64,000 nucleotides of DNA from Nodosilinea sp. FACHB-131 (lineage in GTDB: Bacteria; Cyanobacteriota; Cyanobacteriia; Phormidesmidales; Phormidesmidaceae), in NCBI RefSeq assembly GCF_014695395.1, contig NZ_JACJOF010000007.1:287487-351486 (forward strand), read 5' to 3'. The position numbers were made by a program, and so were the translations under genes. Positions 17,399 through 26,750 of the stretch are shown here, piece by piece. Position 1 is the first letter of the stretch; the number at the start of each line of letters is the position of its first letter. Under the pieces are notes generated by a model that saw nothing but the letters and a program-made list of their open reading frames with translations, was not told the DNA's origin and ran no database searches.

Positions 17399-19012
17399 AT
17401 GTCAAGCCTGAGAAGCATGCCCTTTACTACCGCCAGCCAGGCCCGTGTGCTCTACGTGCGGCTGCCCTGTAACCCCATCTTCCCCATTGGGGTGGTTTAC
17501 CTGGCCGACCATGTGCACAAACTATTTCCCCATTTAGAACAGCGCATCTTTGATCTAGGTGCTGTGCCGCCCCTCGACTACGGCGCTGCCCTCGATCGCT
17601 GCATTGACGACTTTAAGCCCACCCTGCTGGTGTTCTCCTGGCGAGATATTCAGATCTTTGCCCCAGTTGGCGGTCGCGGCGGCAATCCGCTGCAAAACGC
17701 CTTTGAATTTTTCTACGCCCGTAACCTCTTTTTAAAGGCGCGAGGGGCTTTGGGTGGCCTGCGCATGGCCACCACCTACTTAGCAGAGCTGTGGCGTAAC
17801 CAGGGCTTGATCAAGCGCGGCTTCAAACGCGCCCAGCGCTATTCTCAGCAGGTCACCACGGTTGTGGGTGGCGGTGCGGTGAGCGTGTTCTACGAGCAGC
17901 TCCACAACCGACTGCCCAAGGGTACGATCATCTCCGTGGGCGAGGGAGAAATGCTGCTCGAGCGGATTCTGCGGGGCGAAGATTTTACCGATCAGCGCTG
18001 CTACATTGCCGGGGAGACGACGCCGCGCGATCGCCTGATTCACGAAGAGCCCGCCCCGCTCGAAAAAACCGCCTGCAACTACGACTATATCGAGGCGATC
18101 TGGCCCGAGTTCGACTACTACCTGCAAGACCAGGATTTCTACATTGGCGTGCAGACCAAGCGAGGCTGTCCCCACAACTGCTGCTACTGCGTCTACACCG
18201 TGGTTGAGGGCAAACAGGTGCGCATCAACCCTGCCGAAGAGGTGGTAGCCGAAATGCAGCAGCTCTACCAGCGGGGGGTGCGCAATTTCTGGTTTACCGA
18301 TGCCCAGTTCATCCCCGCTCGCCGGTTTATGAAGGATGCCGAAGAGCTGCTGGAGAAGATTCTCGAGGCGGGCATGACCGACATTCACTGGGCCGCCTAC
18401 ATTCGCGCCGACAACCTGACGCCTAAGCTCTGCCAGCTGATGGCCGACACCGGCATGAACTACTTTGAAATTGGCATCACCAGCGGCTCGCAAGAACTGG
18501 TGCGTAAGATGCGCATGGGCTATAACCTGCGCACGGTGCTGCAGAACTGCAAAGACCTCAAGGCGGCGGGGTTTAACGACCTGGTGTCGGTTAACTACTC
18601 CTTTAACGTCATTGACGAACGGCCTGAGACCATTCGCCAAACCCTGGCTTACCACCGCGCCCTAGAAGCAGTGTTTGGCCGCGACAAGGTGGAGCCGGCA
18701 ATTTTCTTCATTGGCCTTCAGCCCCACACTCACTTGGAGGAGTACGCCTTTGAAAAAGATATTCTCCAGCGCGGCTACAACCCCCTCGATATTCACTTGC
18801 CCTGGGTGTCAAAGAAGCTGTTGTGGAATCCGGAACCGCTGGGGTCGTTTTTTGGGGAAGTGTGTTTGACGGCCTGGCAGCGTAACCCTGACGACTTTGG
18901 TCGCGAGGTGATGGACATCCTGGAAGAGCGCTTGGGGCTGGCTCCTTTAGAGGAAGCGTTGAGCGCGCCGATTGAGGCTGACCGCCGCCCCTTGGCTGCG
19001 TTATCATCCTGA
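17399..19012 (+). CDS. B12-binding-type radical SAM protein, PSII high-light acclimation family
   Basis: 537 residues. The N-terminal part (RVLYVRLPCNPIFPIGVVYLADHV) is a cobalamin-binding-like Rossmann domain. The radical SAM cluster motif CxxxCxxC is Cys257, Cys261 and Cys264 in KRGCPHNCCYCVY. Downstream blocks (FWFTDAQFIPARRF, WAAYIRADNL, FEIGITSGSQ) are radical SAM barrel strands. I recall this as the cyanobacterial family annotated 'photosystem II high light acclimation radical SAM protein'; the reaction is not known. ATG 17399 is used; a second ATG is 6 codons in. Confidence 0.8.
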   Translation: MSSLRSMPFTTASQARVLYVRLPCNPIFPIGVVYLADHVHKLFPHLEQRIFDLGAVPPLDYGAALDRCIDDFKPTLLVFSWRDIQIFAPVGGRGGNPLQNAFEFFYARNLFLKARGALGGLRMATTYLAELWRNQGLIKRGFKRAQRYSQQVTTVVGGGAVSVFYEQLHNRLPKGTIISVGEGEMLLERILRGEDFTDQRCYIAGETTPRDRLIHEEPAPLEKTACNYDYIEAIWPEFDYYLQDQDFYIGVQTKRGCPHNCCYCVYTVVEGKQVRINPAEEVVAEMQQLYQRGVRNFWFTDAQFIPARRFMKDAEELLEKILEAGMTDIHWAAYIRADNLTPKLCQLMADTGMNYFEIGITSGSQELVRKMRMGYNLRTVLQNCKDLKAAGFNDLVSVNYSFNVIDERPETIRQTLAYHRALEAVFGRDKVEPAIFFIGLQPHTHLEEYAFEKDILQRGYNPLDIHLPWVSKKLLWNPEPLGSFFGEVCLTAWQRNPDDFGREVMDILEERLGLAPLEEALSAPIEADRRPLAALSS

Positions 19013-19051
19013 ATACAAGGGTTATAGGCAACAGAACTATAGGGGATTGCG

Positions 19052-20443
19052 ATGCTGGAGGGGTCATTATTAAAGCAGTTGGTGGATGGTCGCACTGAGC
19101 CAGAGACGACACCACTCAACTACGGCGTGTACTACAAAAATACCCTGGTTGCTCTCTGCCACGCCCTTGAAGACTGCATTTTGACCTCTGGCTCGGCCCC
19201 CCTAGTGGTTACAGCTTTTCAGCGGGGCAAGTGGTATTTAGAAGAGGCCGATCGCTACAGCGCGATCGCAGACGCTGCTCAGCAAATTGTGATCCTGGCC
19301 TCGCCGGAGGCTGGCTTTCACGACCACCCCACCAGTCAGCGCGAGAATGTGGCCCTCGTCGACCTCGCTGACGACGACCCGGTGGCCGAAGAGTGGCACC
19401 TGATGATCCTTTCTCCCGACTACACCGCCATGGTGCTGTGCCAGGAGCTTTCCGAGGCTGACTACGGTAAGACTGGCATACCTGAGCACGATCTGGAGCG
19501 CAAGTTTTACGGGTTTTGGACTTTTGACTCAGCCTTGGTAAGTGAAACGGTGGAGCTGGCGATCGCTCACATTGGTCGCTATAACCCAGCTCTTCAGGCA
19601 CAGCTAGCCGACTACCTAGCCACGCTCAAGCAGCAAAACCCCGCCCTCCGCCACGACGAGCCTGCGGTTGTCAGCCATACCGTGACCCAGGTAGTGCACT
19701 ACCTGCAAAATAGCCGCAACGACCTCCAGGGCAACCTCGTTTTTAACGTAGTTGACGACCTTGACCAAAACCTGCTCTCCAATGAGCTCCAGGCGTTTTT
19801 GCGCATGGCTCAGCTGGTAGATCTCAGCGACCCCGTCAACCCTATGGCCGCCAGCGAAGTGGTGGCGCTTCTAGAAATGATGGGGCAGCTGCTCGACCTG
19901 CCCGCTTGGCAGCTTCAGCGGCTGCGCCTGGCAGGCATGCTGCACCGCATTGCCCCAGCCCCCGATCTTGCCGCTCTTGCCGACGACGGGCCCAGCTGCC
20001 CGCTGATTCCTGAGGTGCAGGCTTTGCGACTGATGCCCCGCATGCGAGCTGTGGCTGCCATCATTGCCCACCAGGGCGAATTCTGGGACGGCAGCGGCTA
20101 CCCGGCTGGCCTGGTTGGCGATGCGGTGCCCCTAGAGTCGCGCATGCTGGCGCTGGTGGCAGAATTTCAGCGGCGAGCGGCCCAGGCCCGCCACGGCCAG
20201 GACCCCGCTGAGACCGACATGTCTCTGCTGAGTGACGTGCTCATCACCTGCCAGGCCGAAGCTGGTCAGCGATGGGATCCCAAACTTGTAGAGATTTTGG
20301 GGCTAATGGTGATGGGGCTCCAGCAGGGTATGAGCCTGCCCACAATACCGACTAAAATTACTTTGGGGTCGGGGTTGTTGAACCCTGACGTGGCTGACCA
20401 AGCCTCGGTCTTTCCCTCCTCCTCTGAACTGCTCCCTCGATAG
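19052..20443 (+). CDS. DICT sensory domain protein with degenerate HD-GYP domain
   Basis: 463 residues. The N-terminal 180 residues (TALVALCHALED-like start, PLVVTAFQRGKWYLEEADRY, WHLMILSPDYTAMVLCQEL, FYGFWTFD) match the DICT domain found with cyanobacterial two-component and cyclic di-GMP proteins. The C-terminal half keeps an HD-GYP end, HQGEFWDGSGYPAGL, but the metal-binding HD is replaced (LAGMLHRI), so phosphodiesterase activity is doubtful. Its stop overlaps the next gene's start by 1 base. Confidence 0.75.
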   Translation: MLEGSLLKQLVDGRTEPETTPLNYGVYYKNTLVALCHALEDCILTSGSAPLVVTAFQRGKWYLEEADRYSAIADAAQQIVILASPEAGFHDHPTSQRENVALVDLADDDPVAEEWHLMILSPDYTAMVLCQELSEADYGKTGIPEHDLERKFYGFWTFDSALVSETVELAIAHIGRYNPALQAQLADYLATLKQQNPALRHDEPAVVSHTVTQVVHYLQNSRNDLQGNLVFNVVDDLDQNLLSNELQAFLRMAQLVDLSDPVNPMAASEVVALLEMMGQLLDLPAWQLQRLRLAGMLHRIAPAPDLAALADDGPSCPLIPEVQALRLMPRMRAVAAIIAHQGEFWDGSGYPAGLVGDAVPLESRMLALVAEFQRRAAQARHGQDPAETDMSLLSDVLITCQAEAGQRWDPKLVEILGLMVMGLQQGMSLPTIPTKITLGSGLLNPDVADQASVFPSSSELLPR

Positions 20444-21099
20444 TGACTTCTGTGCCCAGCGACTCTATAGATATTGCCGCCCTGCGATCGGGCAAGCTCC
20501 GTCACCTGGCTGGGGCTAACCTGGAAGATGAAGACCTCTCTGGCACTGACCTGGGGGGGCTCTACCTGGCTGGGGCTATCCTGGTGGGTGCCAACTTAAG
20601 CCGCACCTCCCTGGTCAAAGCTCACTTAGAAGGGGCTAACCTGATGGGGGCTAGCCTGGTAGGGGCCGACCTGCGAGCAAATTTGTGGGGCGCGAACCTG
20701 ATGCAGTGCGATATGACTGGCGCTGATCTGCGGGGAGCCAACCTGCGGGGCGCAAACCTGATGGGAGCGCGCTTGGGTGGTGTCAGCCTAGCCGGAGCAT
20801 TCTTAAGTGGCTGCAACCTGATGGGGGTAAACCTGCAAGGGGTCGACCTCCGGGGAGCTGACCTGCGGGGCGCAAACCTCAGCGATACCAACTTGAAGGG
20901 GGCCGACCTCTCCCAGACCGACTTGCAGGGGGCGCGGCTTGACAATGCAAATCTAGAAGAGGCTGACCTGCGTCAGGCCAATTTGTCGGGAGCTTCCCTT
21001 GGCGGCGCCAATCTGCTCTGCGCTGACCTCTCTAGTACCCAGCTCAATGGTGTCAGCTTGACCGGGGCCTGCCTGATTGGCACTCATTTAGACAAGTAG
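20443..21099 (+). CDS. Pentapeptide-repeat protein
   Basis: 218 residues, almost entirely A(D/N)LxG-type pentapeptides from about residue 25 to the end, which would fold as a right-handed beta-helix. No signal peptide or extra domain. Roles in this superfamily are diverse and mostly unknown. The GTG start overlaps the last base of the preceding DICT gene stop, so the two are probably cotranslated. Confidence 0.9.
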   Translation: MTSVPSDSIDIAALRSGKLRHLAGANLEDEDLSGTDLGGLYLAGAILVGANLSRTSLVKAHLEGANLMGASLVGADLRANLWGANLMQCDMTGADLRGANLRGANLMGARLGGVSLAGAFLSGCNLMGVNLQGVDLRGADLRGANLSDTNLKGADLSQTDLQGARLDNANLEEADLRQANLSGASLGGANLLCADLSSTQLNGVSLTGACLIGTHLDK

Positions 21100-21309
21100 G
21101 CGCTTGCTCTTCTAAATATTCCAGCTGGCGAGTCGGCGATCGCAGCAGTCCGTATCAGCTGGTGCTGCTGAACTAAGAAATGCAGGCTAACTCAACAGCG
21201 GTTGGCTGTGCTGGGTTCTATGGATGTTTACCCAGCCTGCTAATCTAAACTGCGTGAACTGTCAGGGCGGCAAGAAACCAAGCTGAAACTCTCAATGGAG
21301 AGGCATCCC

Positions 21310-21972
21310 ATGAGCTTTAACCACAAACCGAGGATTCTATTTCTCTACGGTTCGCTGCGCGATCGCTCCTACAGTCGGCTGCTAGCCGAAGAAGCCGCCA
21401 GAATTATTGAAGGCTTTGGGGCCGAGGTGCGCTTCTTTCATCCCCACGATCTGCCGATTCATGGCAGCGTACCTGAGGATCACTCCAAGGTGCAGGAGCT
21501 GCGCGATTTGGTGCTGTGGTCGGAGGGGCAGGTATGGTCAAGCCCTGAGCTGCACGGCAATATCAGCGGTCTGATGAAGCACCAGATCGACTGGGTACCC
21601 TTGAGCCTGGGAGCGGTGCGACCCACTCAGGGCAAAACCCTGGCGGTCATGCAGGTGAGCGGCGGTTCGCAATCTTTCAACGCGGTCAACACGCTGCGGG
21701 TGCTAGGCCGGTGGATGCGGATGTTTACGATTCCGAACCAGTCATCGGTGCCTAAGGCCTATCAAGAATTTAACGACGATGGCACGATGAAAGACTCGGT
21801 CTACCGCGATCGCGTTATCGACGTGATGGAAGAACTCTACAAATTCACCCTGCTGCTGCGCGATCAAGTGGACTATCTCACCGATCGCCATAGCGAGCGC
21901 AAGGCCGAGACTGAAAAGCAGGCTCAAGCCATCGTCAGCCAATCCATCGGCACCGCCCCTAGCAAAGCCTGA
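21310..21972 (+). CDS. arsH: ArsH-type NADPH-dependent FMN reductase
   Basis: 220 residues. Flavodoxin-like fold with the FMN phosphate loop [59 protein letters not shown] and [41 protein letters not shown], all characteristic of ArsH. ArsH oxidises trivalent organoarsenicals or reduces quinones and chromate. No other ars gene is present. The ATG at 21310 is preferred because GGAGAGG at 21297-21303 is spaced for it; an ATG at 21295 overlaps that ribosome-binding site. Confidence 0.93.
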   Translation: MSFNHKPRILFLYGSLRDRSYSRLLAEEAARIIEGFGAEVRFFHPHDLPIHGSVPEDHSKVQELRDLVLWSEGQVWSSPELHGNISGLMKHQIDWVPLSLGAVRPTQGKTLAVMQVSGGSQSFNAVNTLRVLGRWMRMFTIPNQSSVPKAYQEFNDDGTMKDSVYRDRVIDVMEELYKFTLLLRDQVDYLTDRHSERKAETEKQAQAIVSQSIGTAPSKA

Positions 21973-21996
21973 GCACCCTCAACCGGAGTTGGCTCC

Positions 21997-22407
21997 ATGT
22001 CCCTATTTCTCCGCCTGCGCTCCAACGTTGCCCTATCCCTAGGGGCAGCGGTTCTTGCTCTGGTCTTCGCCTGTCAACCTGTGCCCTCCGCAGACCACAG
22101 CAGCGCAATCCATAAAATTGCCTTTGATCTGAGCAGTTTGGATGAAAACGGGCTTCACGGGCCAACCGACGGCAAGCGATCGCTCGACTACGAATTTTGC
22201 ATTCCTGCGGGCGGTGCCTACGCCCAGGCGGTGAGCGCCATCGACCCTTCGGCGCAGTTTTTCCCGCAAAGTCGAGGGCGCATTGGCTGCGGCGAGGATG
22301 AAGTGCTAACCATTGGCAACACCTACCAGACCAACCATCAAGACGTTTTGATAGAGCTAGCCAACCTCGACTACATCGATCGCATTCAGCAAGTGGACTG
22401 GGAGTAG
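21997..22407 (+). CDS. Putative lipoprotein
   Basis: 136 residues. The N-terminus has a hydrophobic run ending at a lipobox-like ALVFAC (Cys near residue 26), so it is probably a lipoprotein. The rest (DLNS-like LSSLDENGLHGPTDGKRSLDYEFCIPAG, PSAQFFPQSRGRIGCG, DVLIELANLDYIDRI) is a family I recall from several bacteria but with no known role. It follows arsH by 24 bases with CGGAG upstream, so cotranscription is likely. Confidence 0.65.
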   Translation: MSLFLRLRSNVALSLGAAVLALVFACQPVPSADHSSAIHKIAFDLSSLDENGLHGPTDGKRSLDYEFCIPAGGAYAQAVSAIDPSAQFFPQSRGRIGCGEDEVLTIGNTYQTNHQDVLIELANLDYIDRIQQVDWE

Positions 22408-22413
22408 CGGATG

Positions 22414-23079
22414 TTAGCCGAGGCTAGGGGCATGATGGCGGCGCTGGTCTAGTCGCCCAAGTAGAATGAGCGCCAGGCAGAGCAGGGCAAAGATCGCCAA
22501 CAGAACCACAGAATTGATCAGCACGCGCGGGTAGCCCAGGGCAGTGACATCGATAAACGGATAGGGGTAGCGGCCCCGAATGGCCCCTAGCACCAGAGCG
22601 TAGAGCGCATAGCCTAGGGGGTAAGCCATCCAGCGTGAGATAGCGGTAGGCCGCAGCACCTGTTTGGGCACGGCCCACCACCAGTAGACAAAGAATAGCG
22701 GCGGCATAGCGTAGTGCAGCAGCACGTCGGCCACCAGCTGCAGCCCCTGGGGCTCCCAGATGTGGCGCAGAATGAGAAAGTAAACGCTGCCCACCACCGC
22801 AATGCTAGCGGTGATGGCGGTGACGACACTGGGGCGGCGAAAAACCGCTAGCCACGATGGAGCAGCCCGATTGGGTAAGGCTCCGGCGGTAAGGGCGATC
22901 GCCGCCAGCAAATTTGTCAAAATGGTGAAATAGCTAAAGTAGGCCACCACGCCGCTCAACACCCCATTGCCGTTGGCTATGCCCACCTGCACCGACAGAT
23001 AGAACTGTGCCGTTAAGGCAAACCAGCCCACTAGGGCCGACAGAGCAGCAAACCGTCGCAGGCTAGAAGAACGCAGCAT
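22414..23079 (-). CDS. Pr6Pr-family membrane protein
   Basis: 221 residues with about six membrane segments. YFTILTNLLAAIAL, ILRHIWEPQGLQLVADVLLHYAMPPLFFVYWWW and PYPFIDVTALGYPRVLINSVVLL match the Pr6Pr/FAR-17a-like family. Function unknown. Its stop lies 6 bases from the convergent lipoprotein gene. Confidence 0.75.
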   Translation of the reverse strand: MLRSSSLRRFAALSALVGWFALTAQFYLSVQVGIANGNGVLSGVVAYFSYFTILTNLLAAIALTAGALPNRAAPSWLAVFRRPSVVTAITASIAVVGSVYFLILRHIWEPQGLQLVADVLLHYAMPPLFFVYWWWAVPKQVLRPTAISRWMAYPLGYALYALVLGAIRGRYPYPFIDVTALGYPRVLINSVVLLAIFALLCLALILLGRLDQRRHHAPSLG

Positions 23080-23426
23080 AGCTCAGCCAGAAAACTATAC
23101 GTCAAGGGCCACAGCGCCATTAGTGCCTCAATACCACTGAGTTTGGCCAATTTTAAGGCTATTGGACTAGGATCGTTTTGGTTGTAGAGCGGCGGCGATC
23201 GCCCTGCTGAGTCAATGGTGAACTGTTGCTGTAAATGGCCAAGATCAACCAAATTGGCGCGAATTTCTCCCTGACTCTCAAAAACCTGAAAATTTACATT
23301 GTTTAATTTCTAAACAGCCCGGTGGCATCAGGGGCATTACGGGGCTCGAAGGGCCATACACTAAGGAGAATTAGTTGGCGTGAGTAGTCGCGCTGCGGGT
23401 GTTTTTGGGTTTCAGGCGTGAGGTCA
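23080..23426. other. Divergent spacer
   Basis: About 345 bases between divergent Pr6Pr and DUF3352 genes. The 23280-23320 part is AT-rich (ACATTGTTTAATTTC) and is the best place for a promoter, but no paired boxes are clear. Nothing else was seen. Confidence 0.4.
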
Positions 23427-25145
23427 ATGAAGTTTCGCTCGTTTATTCGACCCCTTGCCATTGCCGCTGGGCTGTTGCTGGTGCTGGGTTTGGGCCTGCT
23501 GGGGCGTTTGACACTCAATACTCCCCTATACCTGATTGAGCGCGGCGGGCAAGCTCAGCCGTTGGCGCTTCAGTTTGTGCCCAAGCAGTCGCCTGTCGTT
23601 GCCTCGGTGCTAGTGCGCCCTGATCGCCTCGCTAGCCTGTGGGAATACCTGACTGCTCCCCGCCTGCGCCAGGAGACCCGCCACGATCAGGAACTGATTG
23701 AGCAAGCGCTACTGGCCAACACTGGTCTTAACTACAGCCGCGATATCCAGCCGTGGCTAGGGGAAGAGGTGACCGCTGCCATGGTGACCCCCGATCTCGA
23801 TCAAGACTCTACCAATGGCACCAATCCTGGCTATCTGGTTGCCCTGGCCTGCAACGACAGTTTGGCGGCCCAGGCGGCGCTAGAACTCTATTGGCAGAAC
23901 CGCGCGATCGCCGGTGACGCCCTTACCTTTGAAGATTTTTCGGGCAATCGGTTGATCTACGCCCAGCGCAGCGCCCCGCGATCGGCCCAGGCAGAAACGG
24001 CCTCGCTGGCCACAGCCCTGGTTGCCAACCGCTACGTGCTGGCCGCCAACCACCCCGATGTGCTGCGCCAAGCCCTCACCGCTGCCCAGTCTACCGACCT
24101 AAATCTTCAGAGCGATCGCCGCTACAAGGCCGCCCTGGGGGAGCTGCCCAGTCAGCGGGTGGGGTTGCTGGCGCTAAACCTGCCCATGGTCAGCCAGTGG
24201 CTCAACCCCGATCGGAATTTTGCTGAGGCACTAGTCGAGCTGGGTGATTTTGGGACCGCTGATGACCAAGTGAGTTGGGCGCTGATGTCGTGGCAGCTCT
24301 CCCGCGAGGGGCTAGTGGGCCACACAGCGCTGCTGGCTGCCCAGGGGCATCGTCTCCATCCCCAGCGGGCCAGGGCAACCGATTGGGACAACATTGTGCC
24401 CTACCTGCCGGGGGATCTAGCGGTGACCGCGATCGGCTCTGATCTGATAACCCTGGGGCAGCGTATCAATCCTCTGCTGGCCCTAGCCTCTTCCACCGGC
24501 GAGGGAAGATTTCCGTTGGCGAAGCTGATTGACGGTGCGCTGGGCCAGGGCGCGACGGCTCTTCTAGAAACGGGAGTAGACCAGGTCTACGGTGTGGGAC
24601 TGGGGACGGCTGAAACCGGAGTGCCTGACTGGCTAGTGGTGGCGCCCCGGAACGAGACACTGGTCGCAGCGCTTGATGCCATGACGGCTTTGGCCCAGGG
24701 ACAGGGCTTAGGGGTGGGGTCGCTAGATCTGCGCGGCACTCCGGCGATCGCCTGGACTCGCCTGGCCTTGCCCAAGCGAGGGTCACAGCCCTTGCAGGTG
24801 GTGGCCGAGGTGGCAGGTTTGCATGCCCAGGTCGATCAGTACGAGGCACTGGCCGCCTCCCCCACCACGCTGGATGCCGTCATTCACCCCGCTGCTGTAC
24901 CTCGGCAACGCCCGGCCTGGTGGTCGCAGGTGGCCCAGGTGCCTGGGCCTAGCACCGGCTATGTTCACGTCGACTGGCCGCAGATTCAGGCTGACTTAGC
25001 CGCCCGACTGCCCCGGTGGCGGCTGTGGAGCACTGCGACCCAGCCTGCCCTCAAGCATCTACGGCAGATTACGCTAGTCAGTGGCGATCGCAGCGATGCG
25101 ATACAACTCGGCAGTATTCTGGTGCAGCTCAGCAACCAATCGTGA
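23427..25145 (+). CDS. DUF3352 family protein
   Basis: About 572 residues. One N-terminal membrane anchor (PLAIAAGLLLVLGLGLLGRL) followed by a large soluble domain with blocks FVPKQSPVVASVLV, LLANTGLNYSRDIQPWLGEEV and ALELYWQNR that match DUF3352, a cyanobacterial family of unknown role. The protein probably faces the periplasm or lumen. A GTG at 23418 is an alternative start three codons upstream. The glycerate kinase gene follows after 10 bases. Confidence 0.8.
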   Translation: MKFRSFIRPLAIAAGLLLVLGLGLLGRLTLNTPLYLIERGGQAQPLALQFVPKQSPVVASVLVRPDRLASLWEYLTAPRLRQETRHDQELIEQALLANTGLNYSRDIQPWLGEEVTAAMVTPDLDQDSTNGTNPGYLVALACNDSLAAQAALELYWQNRAIAGDALTFEDFSGNRLIYAQRSAPRSAQAETASLATALVANRYVLAANHPDVLRQALTAAQSTDLNLQSDRRYKAALGELPSQRVGLLALNLPMVSQWLNPDRNFAEALVELGDFGTADDQVSWALMSWQLSREGLVGHTALLAAQGHRLHPQRARATDWDNIVPYLPGDLAVTAIGSDLITLGQRINPLLALASSTGEGRFPLAKLIDGALGQGATALLETGVDQVYGVGLGTAETGVPDWLVVAPRNETLVAALDAMTALAQGQGLGVGSLDLRGTPAIAWTRLALPKRGSQPLQVVAEVAGLHAQVDQYEALAASPTTLDAVIHPAAVPRQRPAWWSQVAQVPGPSTGYVHVDWPQIQADLAARLPRWRLWSTATQPALKHLRQITLVSGDRSDAIQLGSILVQLSNQS

Positions 25146-25155
25146 CGATGCAGTG

Positions 25156-26244
25156 ATGGCAGACCCGATAAGCTCAACGGATTTCGCGATCGCGCCCCTG
25201 CTGTCCGCCTACCTGGCGGGCAGTGCCCTCGACGACGCCCAGCGTCAACAGCTGCTGGCGTGGGAACTAGCTGACCCCAGCCAGGCCGCGGCCTGGGGCA
25301 TTACCCCCGAAAATGGCGCGGCTCAGCTAGAGGAGCGCCTGAGCTGGCTGCAAACCCTGCAGGCCCATCACGATACACTGCCCCTGCCCCCTGCGCCGAT
25401 GGAGCGCTACCTAGGACTGTACTGGCGGCTGTGGTTACCCCTGGCCCTCACCCTCAAACGGGCCCGCGATGCCCAGGCTGGCCCGCTGATTCAGGGAGTG
25501 CTCGGCGGCCAGGGAACGGGAAAAACTACCCTGACCCTGATTCTGCAGCACATTCTACAGGTGATGGGCTACCGGGCAGTGGGTCTCTCCATTGACGATA
25601 TTTACAAGACCTACCGCGATCGCCAGGCACTAATTCAGGTTGACCCGAGATTGCGGTGGCGCGGGCCGCCGGGCACCCACGACATCGACCTGGGCCTAGC
25701 CACCCTGACCCAGATTCGCGCAGCGGGGGCGGGGGAGGCCGTGGCCCTGCCCCGGTTCGATAAATCACTGCACGGTGGCGAGGGCGATCGCACCGACCCG
25801 GAGTGGGTGCAGGATATAGACATTTTGCTGTTTGAGGGCTGGTTTTTGGGGGCGCGCCCCATCGACCCGGCGCAGTTTGACCAAGCCCCAGAGCCGATTG
25901 TCACTGAAGCCGATCGCCAGTTTGCCCGCGACATGAACGCTAAATTGGCTACCTACCTGCCCCTATGGGGCTGTCTCGATCGCCTGATGGTGCTGTGCCC
26001 AGCCGACTACCGCCTGAGCAAACAGTGGCGCAAAGACGCCGAACACCAGATGAAGGCCCAGGGCAAAACCGGCATGAGCGATGCCACTATTGATGCGTTT
26101 GTGGAGTATTTTTGGTGTGCCCTGCACCCGGAGCTATTTATTGCGGCCCTCAAGCGCGATGGTGAACACGTTAACCTAGTGGTAGAAATCGACCGCGATC
26201 GCACCCCCAGGGCCATATACTCTCCAGCATTGGCTATTATTTAG
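25156..26244 (+). CDS. D-glycerate 3-kinase (GLYK-type P-loop kinase)
   Basis: About 362 residues. The P-loop GGQGTGKTTLT is at 117-127; SIDDIYKTYRDRQAL, GPPGTHDIDLGLATL, LPRFDKSLHGGEGDR and ILLFEGWFLGARPI are characteristic of plant and cyanobacterial GLYK, which completes photorespiration by phosphorylating glycerate to 3-phosphoglycerate. The first 100 residues are a variable helical extension. An upstream in-frame start overlaps the DUF3352 gene and is rejected; the ATG at 25156 (or GTG 25153) fits a short operon gap. Confidence 0.88.
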   Translation: MADPISSTDFAIAPLLSAYLAGSALDDAQRQQLLAWELADPSQAAAWGITPENGAAQLEERLSWLQTLQAHHDTLPLPPAPMERYLGLYWRLWLPLALTLKRARDAQAGPLIQGVLGGQGTGKTTLTLILQHILQVMGYRAVGLSIDDIYKTYRDRQALIQVDPRLRWRGPPGTHDIDLGLATLTQIRAAGAGEAVALPRFDKSLHGGEGDRTDPEWVQDIDILLFEGWFLGARPIDPAQFDQAPEPIVTEADRQFARDMNAKLATYLPLWGCLDRLMVLCPADYRLSKQWRKDAEHQMKAQGKTGMSDATIDAFVEYFWCALHPELFIAALKRDGEHVNLVVEIDRDRTPRAIYSPALAII

Positions 26245-26304
26245 CTAATGGGCTAAGTTGCTGTCTACCAAACAGTTGTTAATTTTGGATAATGATTTTT
26301 TATT

Positions 26305-26631
26305 ATGAATTCTAACGTTCAAGTTATTGAGCCTACCGGTATTTTAGATAGCACCAAGGCCGAAGAATTTCGCGAGTCTGTGGAGGCACTACTCGATGGA
26401 GGGATTGAAGTTATTTTAGTTGACTTAAAAGAGATCACCTTTATTGATAGCTCGGGGCTGGGCACGCTGGTTGTACTGCTTAAGAAGGCGCGAGCGCTAA
26501 ACCGCAGCTTTTGCATTTGCTCTATGAACGACCAGGTCCGTATGCTGTTTGAACTTACTAGCATGGACCGAGTATTTGAAATTTATGAAAACCGCCAGGC
26601 ATTTGAAGACGCCAAGCTCAAAGTGTCCTAG
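26305..26631 (+). CDS. STAS-domain anti-sigma-factor antagonist
   Basis: 108 residues, a single STAS domain. The phospho-acceptor motif FIDSSGLGTL holds Ser50, the position phosphorylated in SpoIIAA/RsbV. Such proteins bind an anti-sigma kinase when unphosphorylated. A REC-PP2C phosphatase lies convergently just beyond (26751-27884), which is the enzyme class that dephosphorylates STAS partners. No RsbW-type kinase is in the window. Confidence 0.9.
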   Translation: MNSNVQVIEPTGILDSTKAEEFRESVEALLDGGIEVILVDLKEITFIDSSGLGTLVVLLKKARALNRSFCICSMNDQVRMLFELTSMDRVFEIYENRQAFEDAKLKVS

Positions 26632-26656
26632 GTTTAGATACTAATAAGGGGTGCAA

Positions 26657-26713
26657 GGTGTCAGGTTTCAGGTATAAGAGTTAGCCCCAAACTTATACCT
26701 AAAACCTGACACC
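26657..26713. repeat. Palindromic GTGCAAGGT-type repeat, copy 2
   Basis: A 22-base arm at 26657-26678 is inverted at 26692-26713 with one mismatch and a 13-base loop. The outer part, GGGTGCAAGGTGT at 26649-26661, is the same core as in the element at 10470. It again sits between two convergent genes. Confidence 0.85.
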
Positions 26714-26750
26714 CTTGGGAAAGTCACTTTATTATTTATGCGGCTGAAGA

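Noticed and set aside
17780..18655. 291-codon minus-strand frame inside the radical SAM gene
   Set aside because: It is the antisense of an intact, motif-bearing gene; long antisense frames are common in GC-rich DNA.
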